A stretch of DNA of 64,000 nt from Vigna angularis (GCF_016808095.1 NC_068972.1:8240001-8304000); one strand, 5' to 3'; positions 44,520 through 57,918 are shown, numbered from the stretch's first letter. Notes: generated by a model from the sequence alone, not told the origin. Numbers and translations: made by a program.

Positions 44520-47093
44520 ATGGACTCTCTCTCTGCCACCAAACACCACAACAATCTCCCCAAGCCTTCCTCCCTCCACATGGAGGCTCCGCCGCCGGAG
44601 CCCAGTCCTCTCCGGAAGATCATGGTTGTGGCATCCATTGCCGCAGGGGTGCAGTTCGGCTGGGCCCTTCAGCTCTCCCTCCTCACCCCATACGTCCAGC
44701 TCTTGGGAATTCCCCACACTTGGGCCTCCTTCATCTGGCTCTGCGGCCCAATCTCCGGCATGCTGGTCCAGCCCATCGTCGGCTACCACAGCGACCGCTG
44801 CACTTCCCGCTTCGGCCGCCGTCGCCCCTTCATCGCCGCCGGAGCCCTGGCCGTTGCCATCGCCGTCTTTCTCATAGGCTACGCTGCCGACCTCGGCCAC
44901 ATTTTCGGCGACTCCCTCGCCAAGAAAACCCGCCCACGCGCCATCGCCATCTTCGTCGTCGGCTTCTGGATCCTGGACGTGGCCAATAACATGCTCCAGG
45001 GCCCCTGCCGTGCCCTCCTCGCCGACCTCTCCGCCGGCGACCACCGCAAGACGCGCAACGCAAACGCCTTCTTCTCCTTCTTCATGGCCGTGGGCAACGT
45101 CCTGGGGTACGCCGCGGGGTCCTACAGCGGCCTCCACCACGTCTTCCCCTTCACCAAAACTAAAGCCTGCGACGTCTACTGCGCCAATCTGAAAAGCTGC
45201 TTCTTCCTATCCATAGCGCTCCTCCTCAGTCTGGCCACCATCGCCCTCATTTACGTGAAGGAGAACACGGTGCCGTCGGAAAAAAGCACCGCGAGCGTTG
45301 CGGAAGAAGATGGGTCCCACGGGGGCATGCCCTGTTTTGGGCAGTTATTCGGTGCGTTTCGGGAACTGAAGCGTCCCATGTGGATCCTTCTCTTGGTGAC
45401 GTGTCTCAACTGGATTGCGTGGTTCCCCTTCCTTCTCTTCGACACCGACTGGATGGGCCATGAGGTCTACGGTGGAACCGTCGGAGAAGGAAAGGCCTAC
45501 GATAGAGGCGTGCGCGCCGGTGCGTTAGGTCTCATGTTGAACTCTCTGGTCCTCGGAGCCACTTCCTTGGGCGTCGATGTCCTCGCGCGTGGAGTCGGGG
45601 GCGTCAAGAGGCTCTGGGGAATTGTCAACTTCCTTCTCGCTGTCTGTTTGGCCATGACCGTTTTGGTCACCAAGATGGCCCAGCATTCTCGCCAGTACAC
45701 TGACCTCCCCGGCGGCATCCACGAGCCCCTCCCTCCTCCCTCCGGCGTCAAAGCCGGCGCGTTGGCCCTCTTTTCCGTCCTCGGAATCCCTCTCGCGGTA
45801 AACCTCATTACCTAACTTCCACTTCCTCTCACGTTTTTCTTCACTCAATTAAATAATTTTTTTTCAAAAGTTGTAAAAATTATTCACGACAGGGAGAATA
45901 AAGTAGGAGTAATTTCCCATTGCAGCAAATTCACGAGGAAGGGTTAAAACACTTTTTTTACCTGCTTCTCTTTGTTTATTTTATTTTTTTAAAATTTTAG
46001 AAGGGGGTTGTTATCTCGCCATGCATGAAGGAGTTTTTTTTTTCAAATATTTTTTGTGGGAGACCCCTGGGGCCCGCCTTGTGAATACAAAACGAGGGCT
46101 ATGAATTTTTTTCAAAAACTTTTCTTCTGGGGTCGACAAAATTTATTTGGACTCTACTCTGATATAAAAATTGTTTACTTGGCTCTTTTCTTTCTTTGAG
46201 CTGCAAAAGACAATACTCAAAGGCTTTTCAAGTATTTTTTGATTGCGATGGCCGGTTTTATTGCTTACAAACCAGTAGATTAATTTGGCATGAAAGTGCT
46301 GTTTAAAAAGAAAAGAAATAGATAGAGTTTAAAAAATAAGGTTATAAAAGCACTGGTATTTTTATTTTTATCCAAAGTTTGAGGTCCCTTGTTCATGCAT
46401 CGTGATTGCATTGAATGCATTTAGGTATTGCGTTGTAACTTGCAAACGCAGCGTAGCTAGTTTTCCCGTGACACTCTTTGAGCAAGGAAACTTCTTTACT
46501 TGTCTTTATTTATATCTATTGTTTTTATGTTGGAAGAGAAAAGTGATTTATAACGAAGAAGCTAGAAAAAGAAAGAGTGAAAGATTTGAAAGTGGGAACC
46601 TAACAATTTTTGTCTGTGCATGTGTTCAGATTACTTACAGCATACCCTTTGCTCTGGCGTCAATATTCTCCACCACCTCAGGGGCAGGACAAGGTAAGAC
46701 CACAATCATAATCCACCTAGTTAAGCAACGCCTGCCTAATTAGTCCATGTTTAACGCCTTGTGTTGCATTCAAATTTCAGGGTTATCTCTCGGAGTCCTC
46801 AATCTTGCAATCGTCATACCACAGGTTACAATTAATTCATTTCATCTAATTACTCCTTTGTCTTGTCAATTATTACTGTTACTAACTGAGCACGTCCACG
46901 TGTATGTGTATAGATGGTGGTGTCTGTGATCAGTGGACCATGGGATGATCTATTTGGCGGCGGTAACTTGCCGGCGTTCGTGGTGGGTGCGGTGGCGGCT
47001 GCGGCCAGTGGCATTCTATCCCTAATCCTGCTGCCATCTCCACCGCCGGATTTGGCGAAAACTGCAACCGCAGCTGGGGGAGGGTTCCATTAA
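44520..47093 (+). CDS. SUT1: Sucrose/H+ symporter, type I SUT1/SUC2 clade, 4 exons
   Basis: Exons: 44520-45797, 46630-46693, 46781-46824, 46914-47093. They total 1566 nt, giving 521 aa, close to the usual length for pea and faba bean SUT1. Introns are GT-AG and phases fit. The product is a 12-helix major facilitator transporter, expected at the plasma membrane of phloem or seed-coat transfer cells, importing sucrose with protons. Visible landmarks are a hydrophilic N-terminus, helix 1 ([18 protein letters not shown]), the conserved His at about 66 (LLGIPH), the loop signature [31 protein letters not shown] (conserved charged residues of helix 4/5) and the exon 4 end [17 protein letters not shown]. 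Strong similarity to legume SUT1, rather than SUT4, sets the clade. A passive SUF-type facilitator cannot be excluded from sequence alone. Exon 1 is markedly GC-rich against AT-rich flanks. Confidence 0.95.
45798..46629 (+). other. SUT1 intron 1 (0.8 kb)
   Basis: Begins GCG/GTAAAC and ends TGTTCAG/ATTACT. AT-rich, with no other feature seen. Confidence 0.8.
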
Positions 47094-47512
47094 TGAGTTG
47101 ATGATGTTTGTGTTTTTGTCCAAAAAGGAGCACGCACGTTTTTTTTTTGTTTGTTTGAAGCCCAAGAAATGCTACAATTGCCACTGGCATGAATGACTAA
47201 TAACAGTCATTTTAATTGTAAAGCTTGAGGTGGGTGTACATAACCCTGTTGAAGCAGGAGGCAGCCCTGTCCTAATTTATATGGGTTGTGAGGGGAATCT
47301 AGTGATTCCAGTTACCATGCATGGATGTTAGTCCAGTAATAACATATATATACATATATATATATATATATGTATGTGGGCTACACTACTTTCCTCTTTC
47401 CCCACTTACTTTCCATTCTCTTCTTCTCCACCCATTAGTATACTACTACTACTATGATAATAACATTCTCTCTTATCTCCATCACAACCCAATGGATCAC
47501 TTCTGTTTCTCT

Positions 47513-47663
<151 letters not shown>

Positions 47664-48779
47664 CCTTAAATTTTATGAATAACACTGCACCCATTTTATG
47701 GCTTCTGTACAACTTACTATCAATTATTTCTGCCATCCGTTCCTTTACTCCCCTTTCTCTAATTTGTAAACTTTTTGGATTTACAGTTAAAACAAAATGC
47801 TCAAAATTTAAGATCTATATCAGTTAATTAAGCTTGTTATTTTACAGCAATTAATTTCGCCCATCTCAATTAGCCATGGATAAAATTTTATTGGGAAATG
47901 GTTAACTCGCAGGCTTCTTTGATTACCAAATATGGGATAAGCTTCTAAAAATAAATCGTGGAGGCAAACATTCTAACTTAGTCTGCAAATATACTTATTT
48001 TCCAAAATGTTGTGGTTTTGGCATTTTGAGAACACGTCTAGCTGTCTCACCCGAAATGACTTTGATTACAACATGGAGTGCATGAGAATCACTTCCATGT
48101 TTTTAAGTTGGGGGGACGTAGCAAAGGACCAACCACTACCACATTAATTTTGTTCTAGCAGCAGCGATCAAGTTTCTAAATTAGGTGTGATGATTGGTGA
48201 GAATAAAAAAAATTGTTAACCAAGCAAGACCGAAAATAAAGGTTTCTACTTCCATCTCACGGCAGTGATGATGCCTGAACTTGACAGAACAAGAGAGATT
48301 AACCAATATTTCTCCAACTCCGACATAGTAATTGATGTTAGTTCAAGGACTCCAACTTGCGTAAAATCTTTTTCTATCATCACTTTCTGTTTATCAAAGT
48401 CACATAGGAAAACTATTAGTAAATAACACCTTCGGCCAACTTTCCTATCATCACTTTCCAGCATTCCATAAATCAAATCTACTTTAACTGTTTACTGTAA
48501 GTTCAAATATTGAAATTTAATTTTTTTTTTACTTTAATCTAGAAAGCCAGTGCATGAAACTTATCCAAGAATTTCTCCATTGATATTTTTTCACCCTCCT
48601 GGTTTGCTTCACGTTTTCTCCTTTTGTCTATCCTTTTCGGTTAAAACAGTTCCATGACAGGATTTGAGATTCAACTCCCTACTAAACCCTAAAGAAAATG
48701 AAAAGTTATAGACTCTTGGAAAAATTAATGATACTTGTCTTCACGCATGCTTTATGAAAACTAACGCTCTCTGCCAAAT

Positions 48780-49340
48780 TAAGGTAATAATTCTGTTCAA
48801 TGAATGTATATGCCAATTGTCGCGACATGTAGCGTTCATACGACAAGTCGTCTATCCATGTCGACACACAGGACGATCGACATACAGCGCGCGATATTGT
48901 AGTATGTGGTTTAGCGGTTACAGATAAGCAGTTACGCATATTAGCTAACCAACGCCGTGAATCACGGAAGTAATTGACTCAGTATCAACACACAACCTAG
49001 CAGTTACAACTTTTCTAAATAGTCCACTTCGGTAACTGTCCGGATTTTCAGGTAACAGTTTATTTTACTGTTTTAAATATACGAAACACATGAGAGAAAA
49101 GGTACGTTTTTTCCCCTAAAAAAAATTAAGAAAGATTACTCTTGATCTGATTCATCACATCCCTTTCTGACTTGAGCGTCGGAGTGCCTTTGCAGGTACC
49201 CAGCCCATCTTTACTCAGAGAAGCAGAGAAGAGAGAAGAGAGAGAGAAACATCACAGTGAGAGCAGTACACAGAAGAAGCAGTCCAGAGTTGTTAGGCTC
49301 GAATCTTGGTCTCCACATCCCTACTGAAACACCAACCATA
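48780..49340. repeat. Possible solo LTR / retrotransposon remnant
   Basis: A less AT-rich block with CGACATGTAGCG-type sequence, followed by TGACTTGAGCGTCGGAGTGC at about 49169 and a GA-rich stretch. The TTGAGCGTCGGAGTG motif is widespread in plant gypsy-type LTRs and recurs in diverged form at about 26907. Boundaries and a duplication were not found. Confidence 0.4.
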
Positions 49341-50067
49341 AATAGTTTCGTTTTTAGCTTACTTCAATTTTAATTAAGTTTAAAATAAACTAGTATTACA
49401 TCCTTCAATCCTAATTTAATTCAAAATCTCAAGTTCACATCCATTTCAGTGGCTATTATTTTCATAATCGTCTCTTTTACTATATTAACAAGTTACGAAT
49501 TCGTTTAACATATCATGTTAGAATTGACCATCTTCTGTAACTCTTTTGAAATGTAATACCAGCTTAGTAGTCTCATTCATTCTGGTTGATTTCGTGGCAT
49601 TGACCATAGTCCGATAATTTAATAACTTTAAACTATATCCATGGATATAATATTGGAATTTGACACTTGTACCGAAAAGATAAAAAGTAGAAGATAAAAC
49701 AATATAAATTAGTTTGTAAGTCTAAATAGGATCTTACACACAATGTCAAACATTTAAATAGTGCAGTTTACAACCACACATCTGCCAAAAGAGCCAGCGT
49801 GACAACGTTGTGGTCCCAAAAGTTACCACTAGTGATTTTATTTCAATCATAAAAGTGATAAAGTATAGATAATAAGTAAAAAAGTTAATATTTTCTCGGT
49901 GACTTAATAACTTCTTCCAATAATTTTTTTGATAATAAATTATGTATCACTGTTTTATTTATCCGTATATTTAAAACAAACCAATCATAAACTATCACAT
50001 AGATTAGTGTAAAAAAATTATTAAAAACATTTTTGTTTTTTAGAAATGAAAGTCAAAAAACGAAAAA

Positions 50068-50069
<2 letters not shown>

Positions 50070-50149
<80 letters not shown>
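50070..50149. repeat. (AT)n microsatellite, about 80 bp
   Basis: Pure TA dinucleotide run. Confidence 0.98.
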
Positions 50150-50152
<3 letters not shown>

Positions 50153-52827
50153 CTAAAACAAATCACACAGAAAAGGAAGTTGCTATGTATGTGTCTTGAA
50201 ACTTCTGGGTGTCTCGTCTTTTTGAATTGCAAAAGTGTAGATTGTCGACACTTTATTTATATAAGCATGGTGAATGAACTACCAGATTAAGGTGAACCCC
50301 CACAATAGCATCTGATTCCATTTTTAGCTCTTCTTTGTTGTTCAATTTCTTCCACCCCTCTTTTTTTCAAGAAGTATTCCTTTCACAGGTAAAAAAAAAG
50401 AAAAAACTTTCAGCTTGAATAATTTGTTATGGTAGAAGTAAAATGACTTTCGAATTGTACCATTCAAAAGATTTATTTTTGGATTTTTTGATTGCATAAA
50501 TTGGAAGTTATTATTAACTTCCGGATTGCTATAAAAGTTATTTTTTTTATTTTCAAATTGTATAATACGAAAGATTTTCAGATTATACAATTTAAAAGTT
50601 AATTTTTAAAATTTTTCAACTACATAATTTAAAAAAAGGCAAAATGAGAAATTTCTTTAAAATGGGGTTGCGGGAAAAAGTATATGGAGGTACAGAAGAA
50701 ACTGCCTAGCATGAGTTACATTTCTTACCTCACATTCTTCTTGGGCCTGTTGTTTTATCGTGATTGAATGTCGAACCATATTAACTTTGATATGTCATTT
50801 GTTGCATTTGGACTATTATGTTATTTTTTATGAATTTTAAAAATTGAAATAGATGCGTTAAGAATTTGTAAATACAATATTAAGGATTAGACATTTTCTT
50901 ACAGTAACTTACCTTTTATAGTTGGGTTTAAGAATTTGATTAGAATTTATATTAAGTCTAGAATTAACTTTAAGTTTCAAATGTAATATAAGACCTTTAA
51001 TGTATTAAAAACTGTATAGGCAAAAAAATATTTGCAAAATTTTGAAATTTTAGTTTATTTCTTTTATCTTTCTTCTATCTTTTCTTTTTATTTTAGTTTT
51101 TGATTTTTCATATGTTTTGTTTTATTACAACATTCACATTTTTACAATTATTTGAGGATCAACTCACAATATCAAAATTATAAACTTTTAGATTGTTTTG
51201 TTATTGAATTTATGATTCATCTGTTTACATTTTTAGCACTTTCTTTATTATTCTTGCAATTTAAGTTTTTTTAAATATTTTTGCACTTTAATTTTATTGT
51301 AGGAAAATTATTAAATAATAGTCAATTTTAAAGATAAAAGTAATTAGTCACGACTAATTACTTTTTTATTTTTGTAATTGATTATTATTTAATATATATT
51401 TTTAATGTTTTCTTGAAATTATAATTCTTTGCAATTTCATTTTTAACACTTTAATACATTTGATTTATTGATTCCAAAATTTCTCTTCTGGATAGTGAAT
51501 ACATTGAATATATAGCATCCGAAATCAACTTAAATTGTACTCTATATTGTTAGATTCAAAGAAATTTTGTATGGAATCACCTATGCTAGTTTTATTTTCT
51601 TTTCCGAGTTTATTACTTTGTTTGCTTCATTGTCATGTAGTTGTGAAGTCATAGATGGTATTTATATTCAATATTTTGTTCATCAAAATATCTCTCTCAA
51701 GATCAAAACATAATATTCTTTTAAATTATACATCATTTTCTTTTTCAAAATTATTATCTAATTTAGTAAAAAAATATATCCATGTAAATATTTGAACTAC
51801 TTTATGATATGACTTCACGTCATAAGATTCTTCATACCTACTTTATCACTATGATTCAATTTCCTAAAAATCTTAACTAACTCTTCATAATATTTAAATA
51901 AAGTTTTATTTATTTTATTTTTTCTTTTGATAAAGAACAAACGCATATGACTTATTATTTACTTCACATAATGTTTTTGACAAAACATTTCAAATATAAA
52001 TGACAATGGGTAAGAAAAGATATATTTTCATGATTTCTATCTATCTTTTGAATTGTGATAGTTTTCTCCCATGTTCAACTTCATTAATTGCGACATTAAA
52101 TTCATTTATAATAACACTTACGTTAAACACACGTTTAGATTTAATTATCATTAAGAAAGATTTTTCTATCATGTAAGACAACTAAGATTTCATTAATTCA
52201 TAAAAAATATCTTGAATTATCACATCGAGAAATGTAATTCATTTTCTAACTTTTCACTTATATATATTTTTACATGATTAAATTAAAAATATTATAATAA
52301 TATAATTTTTTTAATGATAAATTTTAAGTTTAAAAATATAAATCTAAGATAATTTAAATATTATTGTTTTCTTCTGCTGAAGTATTTTTTAAGAATCTCA
52401 AAATAGACAATATTTTCGGTGTGGTCATTAATCCTAATAATTAGGATCAATACAATATACAATTTTACTAGTATATGTTAAATTAAGGATTAGTTATGTT
52501 TTTAGTTTTTATATTTAACACAAAATTGAAATTCGTTTTTATTCTACATTTTAATATATTTTTATTTTTAAATATTAAAAATTAATAGATACAGTCATTT
52601 TAATTAAATTATGTTAAATTTTTGATGTGTTATGTTGTTTAACAAATCTAAAAAAATAACATTATTATATTAAAAAATTATATTTATTTATTTTTAAAGT
52701 TAAAAACCAACTATTTATATATGAATAAATTTTAATTTTGTATTGAAATATGAGCTGGAATCATAATTAACTTTTAAATTAAACAACTACAAAATATTAG
52801 ATTTTTACCGAGAGTTATTTTTTCCGT

Positions 52828-53115
52828 TTCCGGCGGTTTTAACCCCCGGAAAATATGTTATCCGCGGTTAGGAAAATCGCTGGGAAAACCTGCGTCGCTA
52901 AGTAATTACCGGCGGTTTTTTTAAAAACCGCCGCAATTAGCGGGAGTTTTGAAAAATCGCCGGTAGTAGTGGGGGTTTTACTAAAACCGCCGGAAATAAC
53001 CGGGGTTAAGCAAAACCGCCGGAAATAACCAGGGTTAAGCAAAACCGCCGGTAATTTGTGAGGGTTTATGAAAACCGCCGGTACTTTTGAGCATTTTCCA
53101 AAAACGCCGAAAATG
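52828..53115. repeat. Left subterminal repeat array of the composite element
   Basis: About ten spaced copies of GGCGGTTTT / AAAACCGCC with GGAAATAACC(G/A)GGGTTA or GGTAATTT tails, in both orientations. The GC-rich cores stand out from AT-rich surroundings. The 67-codon minus-strand frame here is a repeat artefact. Confidence 0.85.
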
Positions 53116-53318
53116 TAAATAATTTAATTTTTTTTATTCAAATGACTTGATTATCATTAATAAACCAAAATTAAATAATATGAAACTAAAATTAAATGTA
53201 AACATTAAATATACACCAAAATATTATTATATAAATTGTAAACATTAGAAATACAATTAATGTTTCTTAAAAATTAAAATTAACATGTTATGAATAATAA
53301 TTATAGTTTTGTACTTCT

Positions 53319-53414
53319 TCAGTTGTCTTCATCATTTGATACTTTTTCATTGTCTTCGTCATTTGGTACTTCTTCATTTTTGCCATCATTTGATATGCTT
53401 CCTTTTTCAAATAC
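53319..53414 (-). pseudogene. Terminal exon of the element's minus-strand transcript (unidentified)
   Basis: An acceptor TTTTAG at 53415-53420 opens a phase-0, 32-codon frame ending in TGA. It encodes an acidic, internally repeated tail with SNDGKNEEVPNDEDNE and KVSNDEDN, meaning the block VPNDEDNE / VSNDEDN is duplicated. I do not recognise the protein. It may be the last exon of another captured gene or of the chimeric transcript. Confidence 0.45.
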
Positions 53415-54547
53415 CTAAAATATAAAACAATAATTAGTTAATATTTTAAAACGGTTCAATTCACTAATATCTCTTCTACCCTCACAAAGTAAGCTAGTAC
53501 TTGCAAATTACACAACATATCAAGATTTTCTAATGGGTTTTACTGAAGTTTTTTAAGGCTAGGCTTCAATATCTAATGATGAATATAAAAGAATGAAATG
53601 CATGAGGGGAATTGAGTGGAATAGAATGAAACGGGACAAAGGTACCATTTCTATGTTTGGAAATCAATCATTTAATAGATAATACCATCCTCGTGCCCTC
53701 CAAATTCAAGGGAGAGAATGGGAAGGGTCCTTTTCATTCAATCCAACTAAACCTCATTTCACTTCATTCCATCCCTTTCAGTCAGTCCAAACATAACCTT
53801 TTAGGTTTCCTGTCTTCCTCTATCTCTCTTAATTGGATTATTTTTCTTTACAATACTGTAAATAGTAAGTTACTAAACTTCAACAAAAGAAAAAGTAGAT
53901 TATGTCCTTTTCCTTTCTGAACTTGCACAAGGATAAAAATAATTTGCCCCAAATAAGAAAACTCCATTCACTGATTGTCATTAAGGATAATCACAATTGT
54001 AGAACTTATTTATTATAGTACCTAGCAATGGCAGCATTCACTAGAGAAATAGAAAAAAAGAATGACATAAAAACTTAGAAAGAAATGATTTTCAAAAGAA
54101 AAGTGAAGTGATTAAACAGGAAGAGCATGAAGCAACAATATGGCAAGGTTAATGTTATGTCTTTTCATGATGATAAATATTCCTGCATACCATGTGATAT
54201 GTACTCAATGTTCAAGGCCACTTGAGAATGGACAAGAGATATGTGTTGTAGAATAGACAATTTAAGAAGAAAAAAAATGAGTCTTTTCAGAAGCTATAAT
54301 TAGTTTACGCATAAGCTATTTTGTAGAACTCTTTCATATAACTTCTCTAAATTTTTGTTTTTAACTTTTATATAAGTTAATTTTCATTTCCTTTTTTCTT
54401 TTTCCTTTTCTCTCCTAAGATTTCTTATGGAGAATCATGTTCAAATAGACCCTTCGTACAATGAAGAGAATACATTGTCTTTACCAAAATGAGTAACATG
54501 AGGAGCACAATAGTAGATTATGTCAAGAAGCAGCCCAAAGAACTCAC

Positions 54548-54640
54548 TTGAAGTATTCCTAGTGCGGCAAACTTGTCTAGAACAGTTTTAGAGAGTACGG
54601 GATGATTCAAGTTCAAAGGCTTTAACAACAATTCCGCATT
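54548..54640 (-). pseudogene. Captured exon, unidentified gene
   Basis: A 93-bp minus-strand segment lies between TTTGCAG and GTGAGT, a strong acceptor and donor. It reads AELLLKPLNLNHPVLSKTVL followed by DKFAALGILQ. The open frame and perfect splice borders argue for a real exon. I cannot name the source gene. Confidence 0.5.
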
Positions 54641-55636
54641 CTGCAAACAAAGTTCTACTTTAGATTTTATCACATTTTAAGTTTATTCGCTGGAAGAAAT
54701 TGGTAACTTTATGAACAACATGCCAATTATTTTAGTCAAGATTTTCAAATTTCTTTCCTTCATTACCTTAAACTTTCTCCACTTACATCTAACCACATTA
54801 TTTTGTACAAGAATTCATGTAAATCATGTTGTTCCGTGTAGAAATGTTCAACTTCAATATACAATATCCGCTTCACACTTCATAGATATTTAATTCTTTC
54901 AACAGTGAAGGGATAAAATGATCACTGAATTAGAAAACATGCAGAACTGGTGAAGGATCTTATGTGCCTCAAGTATGTAGTGTATATATTTTGTCAAGAC
55001 ACAGATGAAAGAGGAATATAGTTGAACAAAACAAGTAGTAAAGTTGGTGCAGATCGCGTGTACTTATGGTTACATTCATGTTAAGAGCCTCAACAACTCA
55101 ATTAACATACTTTATAAGTATATTTAAGTTTAATTTGAATTCAGAAGACAGAAGAAGCTCACCAGATTCTGAAACTCAGAAGCCATTAAACTAATATTTG
55201 ACTTCTTCCTGTCTTTGCAATTCTACTGTTTAGCCAACCAAAAGGGAAGAGAGAATTTACAGTAACTTTAAGTCTTGGTGAATGGATGAGAAGACAATAA
55301 TATAACAGTTAAACTATAGGCCTGAAGCAGACATAAATCATGTGATAAACCAAACCACCAAACAGAATCCCATCCCATTATTATCAATAGATACAAACAA
55401 TAAAGCCCCATTTCATAATTCATTCCAATTTAAATCTAAGAATATCATATTTATGGTGAAATAAACCTATAAGTAGGCCCCAACTATGAGTACTTTTTTC
55501 CTAGTAAGATAATATTAAACATTTCAGAATGACAAATGAAACATGCAACTGATTCCAATTCATATGTAAATTCCAGTATTAATTTTCTTGTGATGAATGT
55601 GAAAGAGGTCATACTAAATAAGACAATCACAATCAC

Positions 55637-55723
55637 CTGAGCTAAAACCCATCCAACAAGCCAATCAATGTCACTTCTGTGATTGGATATGGCAACATTC
55701 ACTGTTGAGACCAGTGACACAGC
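55637..55723 (-). pseudogene. Captured exon of a lysophosphatidate acyltransferase (LPAT2-like)
   Basis: An 87-bp minus-strand exon between GTGCAG and GTGATT encodes a segment ending VAISNHRSDIDWLVGWVLAQ. This is the acyltransferase NHxxxxD catalytic motif (NHRSDID) and its flank in plant ER 1-acyl-glycerol-3-phosphate acyltransferase, and the exon stops after LAQ as I expect in the parent gene. The N-terminal third does not match the family. None of the following LPAT exons is seen nearby, so this is a lone gene fragment. Confidence 0.75.
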
Positions 55724-56469
55724 CTGCACTAGTTCTATTTTAAACAAAAGAAAGGCTTAATTCATATATATACATATAATACCCCACTATGTGACAGGGC
55801 ATAGATCAAGCAGTACAAAATTTAATAAGAGAGAACGGTTCCTGAACGTATGGAAGAGGCACCAATAGCAAAATGAAGAGACTTGAAGGACTGTACCAAG
55901 TATAGGAAGATGCAGTCAAGTATTTCTATGTGGTGTTGAATTTGCATCGCAAGCCTTAACAAAGATAGGTTACACCACAAAAGCATATATTGACAAAAAA
56001 ATAAGGTTAAAGTCCAATTATTTGAATGGAAAGAAAACCAGCCCGTGTCATAGGCAAGGAAACCTACACTACAACCATATACTACACTAAAAACAGCGTC
56101 TACACCAATGTAAAGGAAATAAAACTGCAGCAACAATTTTATTAGTGAAAAAGTGACTGCACAACTTTAATGAAGGAGGTTCTTAATTCCATTCGTGAAT
56201 TCCAATCCAAGGTATACATCAATTCCATATATAACCTTCATTATTTTACCAATTAAATAAATCCTAAAGAATGAAGTAGGTACAATACAAAGTAATTTGG
56301 CAGATCATTTTATTCAAGGTATATGATTAAGTGTATATATATTAAGCACTAAAAGATTCTTTAGTCATGATTAATGTGTAGCTTTGGCCTACACCGAGAG
56401 AATTAGCACTTAGCAAGAAAAGAAAACTAAACACAGTATGATTAATGTTCATCATGTAATCTAACCTCT

Positions 56470-56577
56470 ATGGCTCGGTCAGGGATGATCACAACTTATT
56501 TCTCTCTCTCCTTCTTCATACTTCTTCAATTCACAGTCGCCTTTGCATCTTCTTCCAACCTAATTCTTGAAATCTAA
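56470..56577 (+). other. Short open frame with a signal-peptide-like sequence
   Basis: A 35-codon plus-strand frame starts MARSGMITTYFSLSFF and continues into a hydrophobic core (ILLQFTVAFASSS), like a secretory signal with a cleavage site near AFA/SSS, then soon stops. It may be the first exon of another captured gene in opposite orientation, or chance. A nearby direct duplication repeats ATTCTTGAAATCTAATT (about 56563 and 56623). Confidence 0.3.
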
Positions 56578-57918
56578 TTTACAAGAAGAGAAGAGATATG
56601 TGACTGTGAAGAAAGATACAAGAATTCTTGAAATCTAATTCTTGCTATACACACTTACAATCATTATGAACACTTGCATCTTTGGCTTAATTGAAAGTCC
56701 TTTTTTCCACAATCAGAAAGCTCATTCCACAATCAGAAAAGTAGTGAATTTTGTTCATCCTCTTTATAAAGTTTAGGTTGTGATAACTATCTTTTAGTTC
56801 AACTCATAGTGCATATAGTAGGTTCTTATTCTTCGGCATAGTAGCTAGATTTTCATGTTACTCAAATTTGCATTCACAGAAGTTAATATTGCATTTACAT
56901 ATGCATTATAGTTTTAGACTTTAATCTCTGATTCAGCTTTGCATCCTAGAATAGGCTATCATGCATTAATTTTCATTTGCTGCTATACTTAGTTTCAACT
57001 AGTAATGGAATGGAATATAGTCTAGTTTCAACTACTATATTGTATTTTCAGTTCCATTTTATCATTATAGCCTTAGCTGTACAGTTCATAGCACATTCAT
57101 TTTTCAAGTTACCTGCTGATGATGTGGCAAAGATTGTATCGTATCCACCACCGGTGATCTTTAAGTCTTGGACAAGGCACGAGTCATATGATCAGTTCTC
57201 ACCTGCAATTTATTTTGAAAACTCTGGCTGTGACATCTGAATATAAACTCTTGCATAGAAGTCAGGGGATGAGAATCGATCAAAGTGTGTGCTTGAAATC
57301 ATAAAACCATCCTTCCCCATATATATAGTCACCTAGATAAGAGTAACAAAAGTATGAGCTTTATTAGGATCTATATTTTAGACTACAGACATAGAAAGGA
57401 ACATCATTCAATTCTCCTGGCAATAGAGCTTTTAGTTTCAAAGTTTTCTTCACAGGCAATTGAGCTTTGATATTATTAGAATCAAAGCAATATCTACTAT
57501 ATCTTTGATATATATCAAATCATATGATTCAAATTGTGAATCTTAACTGTACGAAAGGTAAAAAATAACAATTGTCCAGATTTGCATCTTTGAAACAATA
57601 TTAAACAGAACCTATAAACAACTATTAATATATGGACATAACTTACTAAAATTTGAACAAAATGCACAAGCACGTGAAAAAAATAATATATACACACACA
57701 AGATATAACACGAGAATCTACCTTCTCAAACTCTGAAAGTCTGTCCACTATTAGGTCTTGCCTTGGAGAACCCCAAAATTCCATCATTGATTTAGGAAAA
57801 AAAAAGTAGAGCAAGAAGTAACATAATTTCATCTTTGGTGTGTTAAGTACTCAGGGTTATTTTTAAATATGTTTCAAATGATGCAAGGTAATTTAACATC
57901 ATGACAATTATAGATCAC

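Noticed and set aside
44463..45140. 225-codon antisense frame over SUT1 exon 1
   Set aside because: It is a shadow of the GC-rich sense exon (no stops because of codon bias) with low-complexity Gly/Glu/Val composition and no domain.
52839..53042. Minus-strand 67-codon frame at 53.0 kb
   Set aside because: It lies wholly within AAAACCGCCGG subterminal repeats of the composite element.
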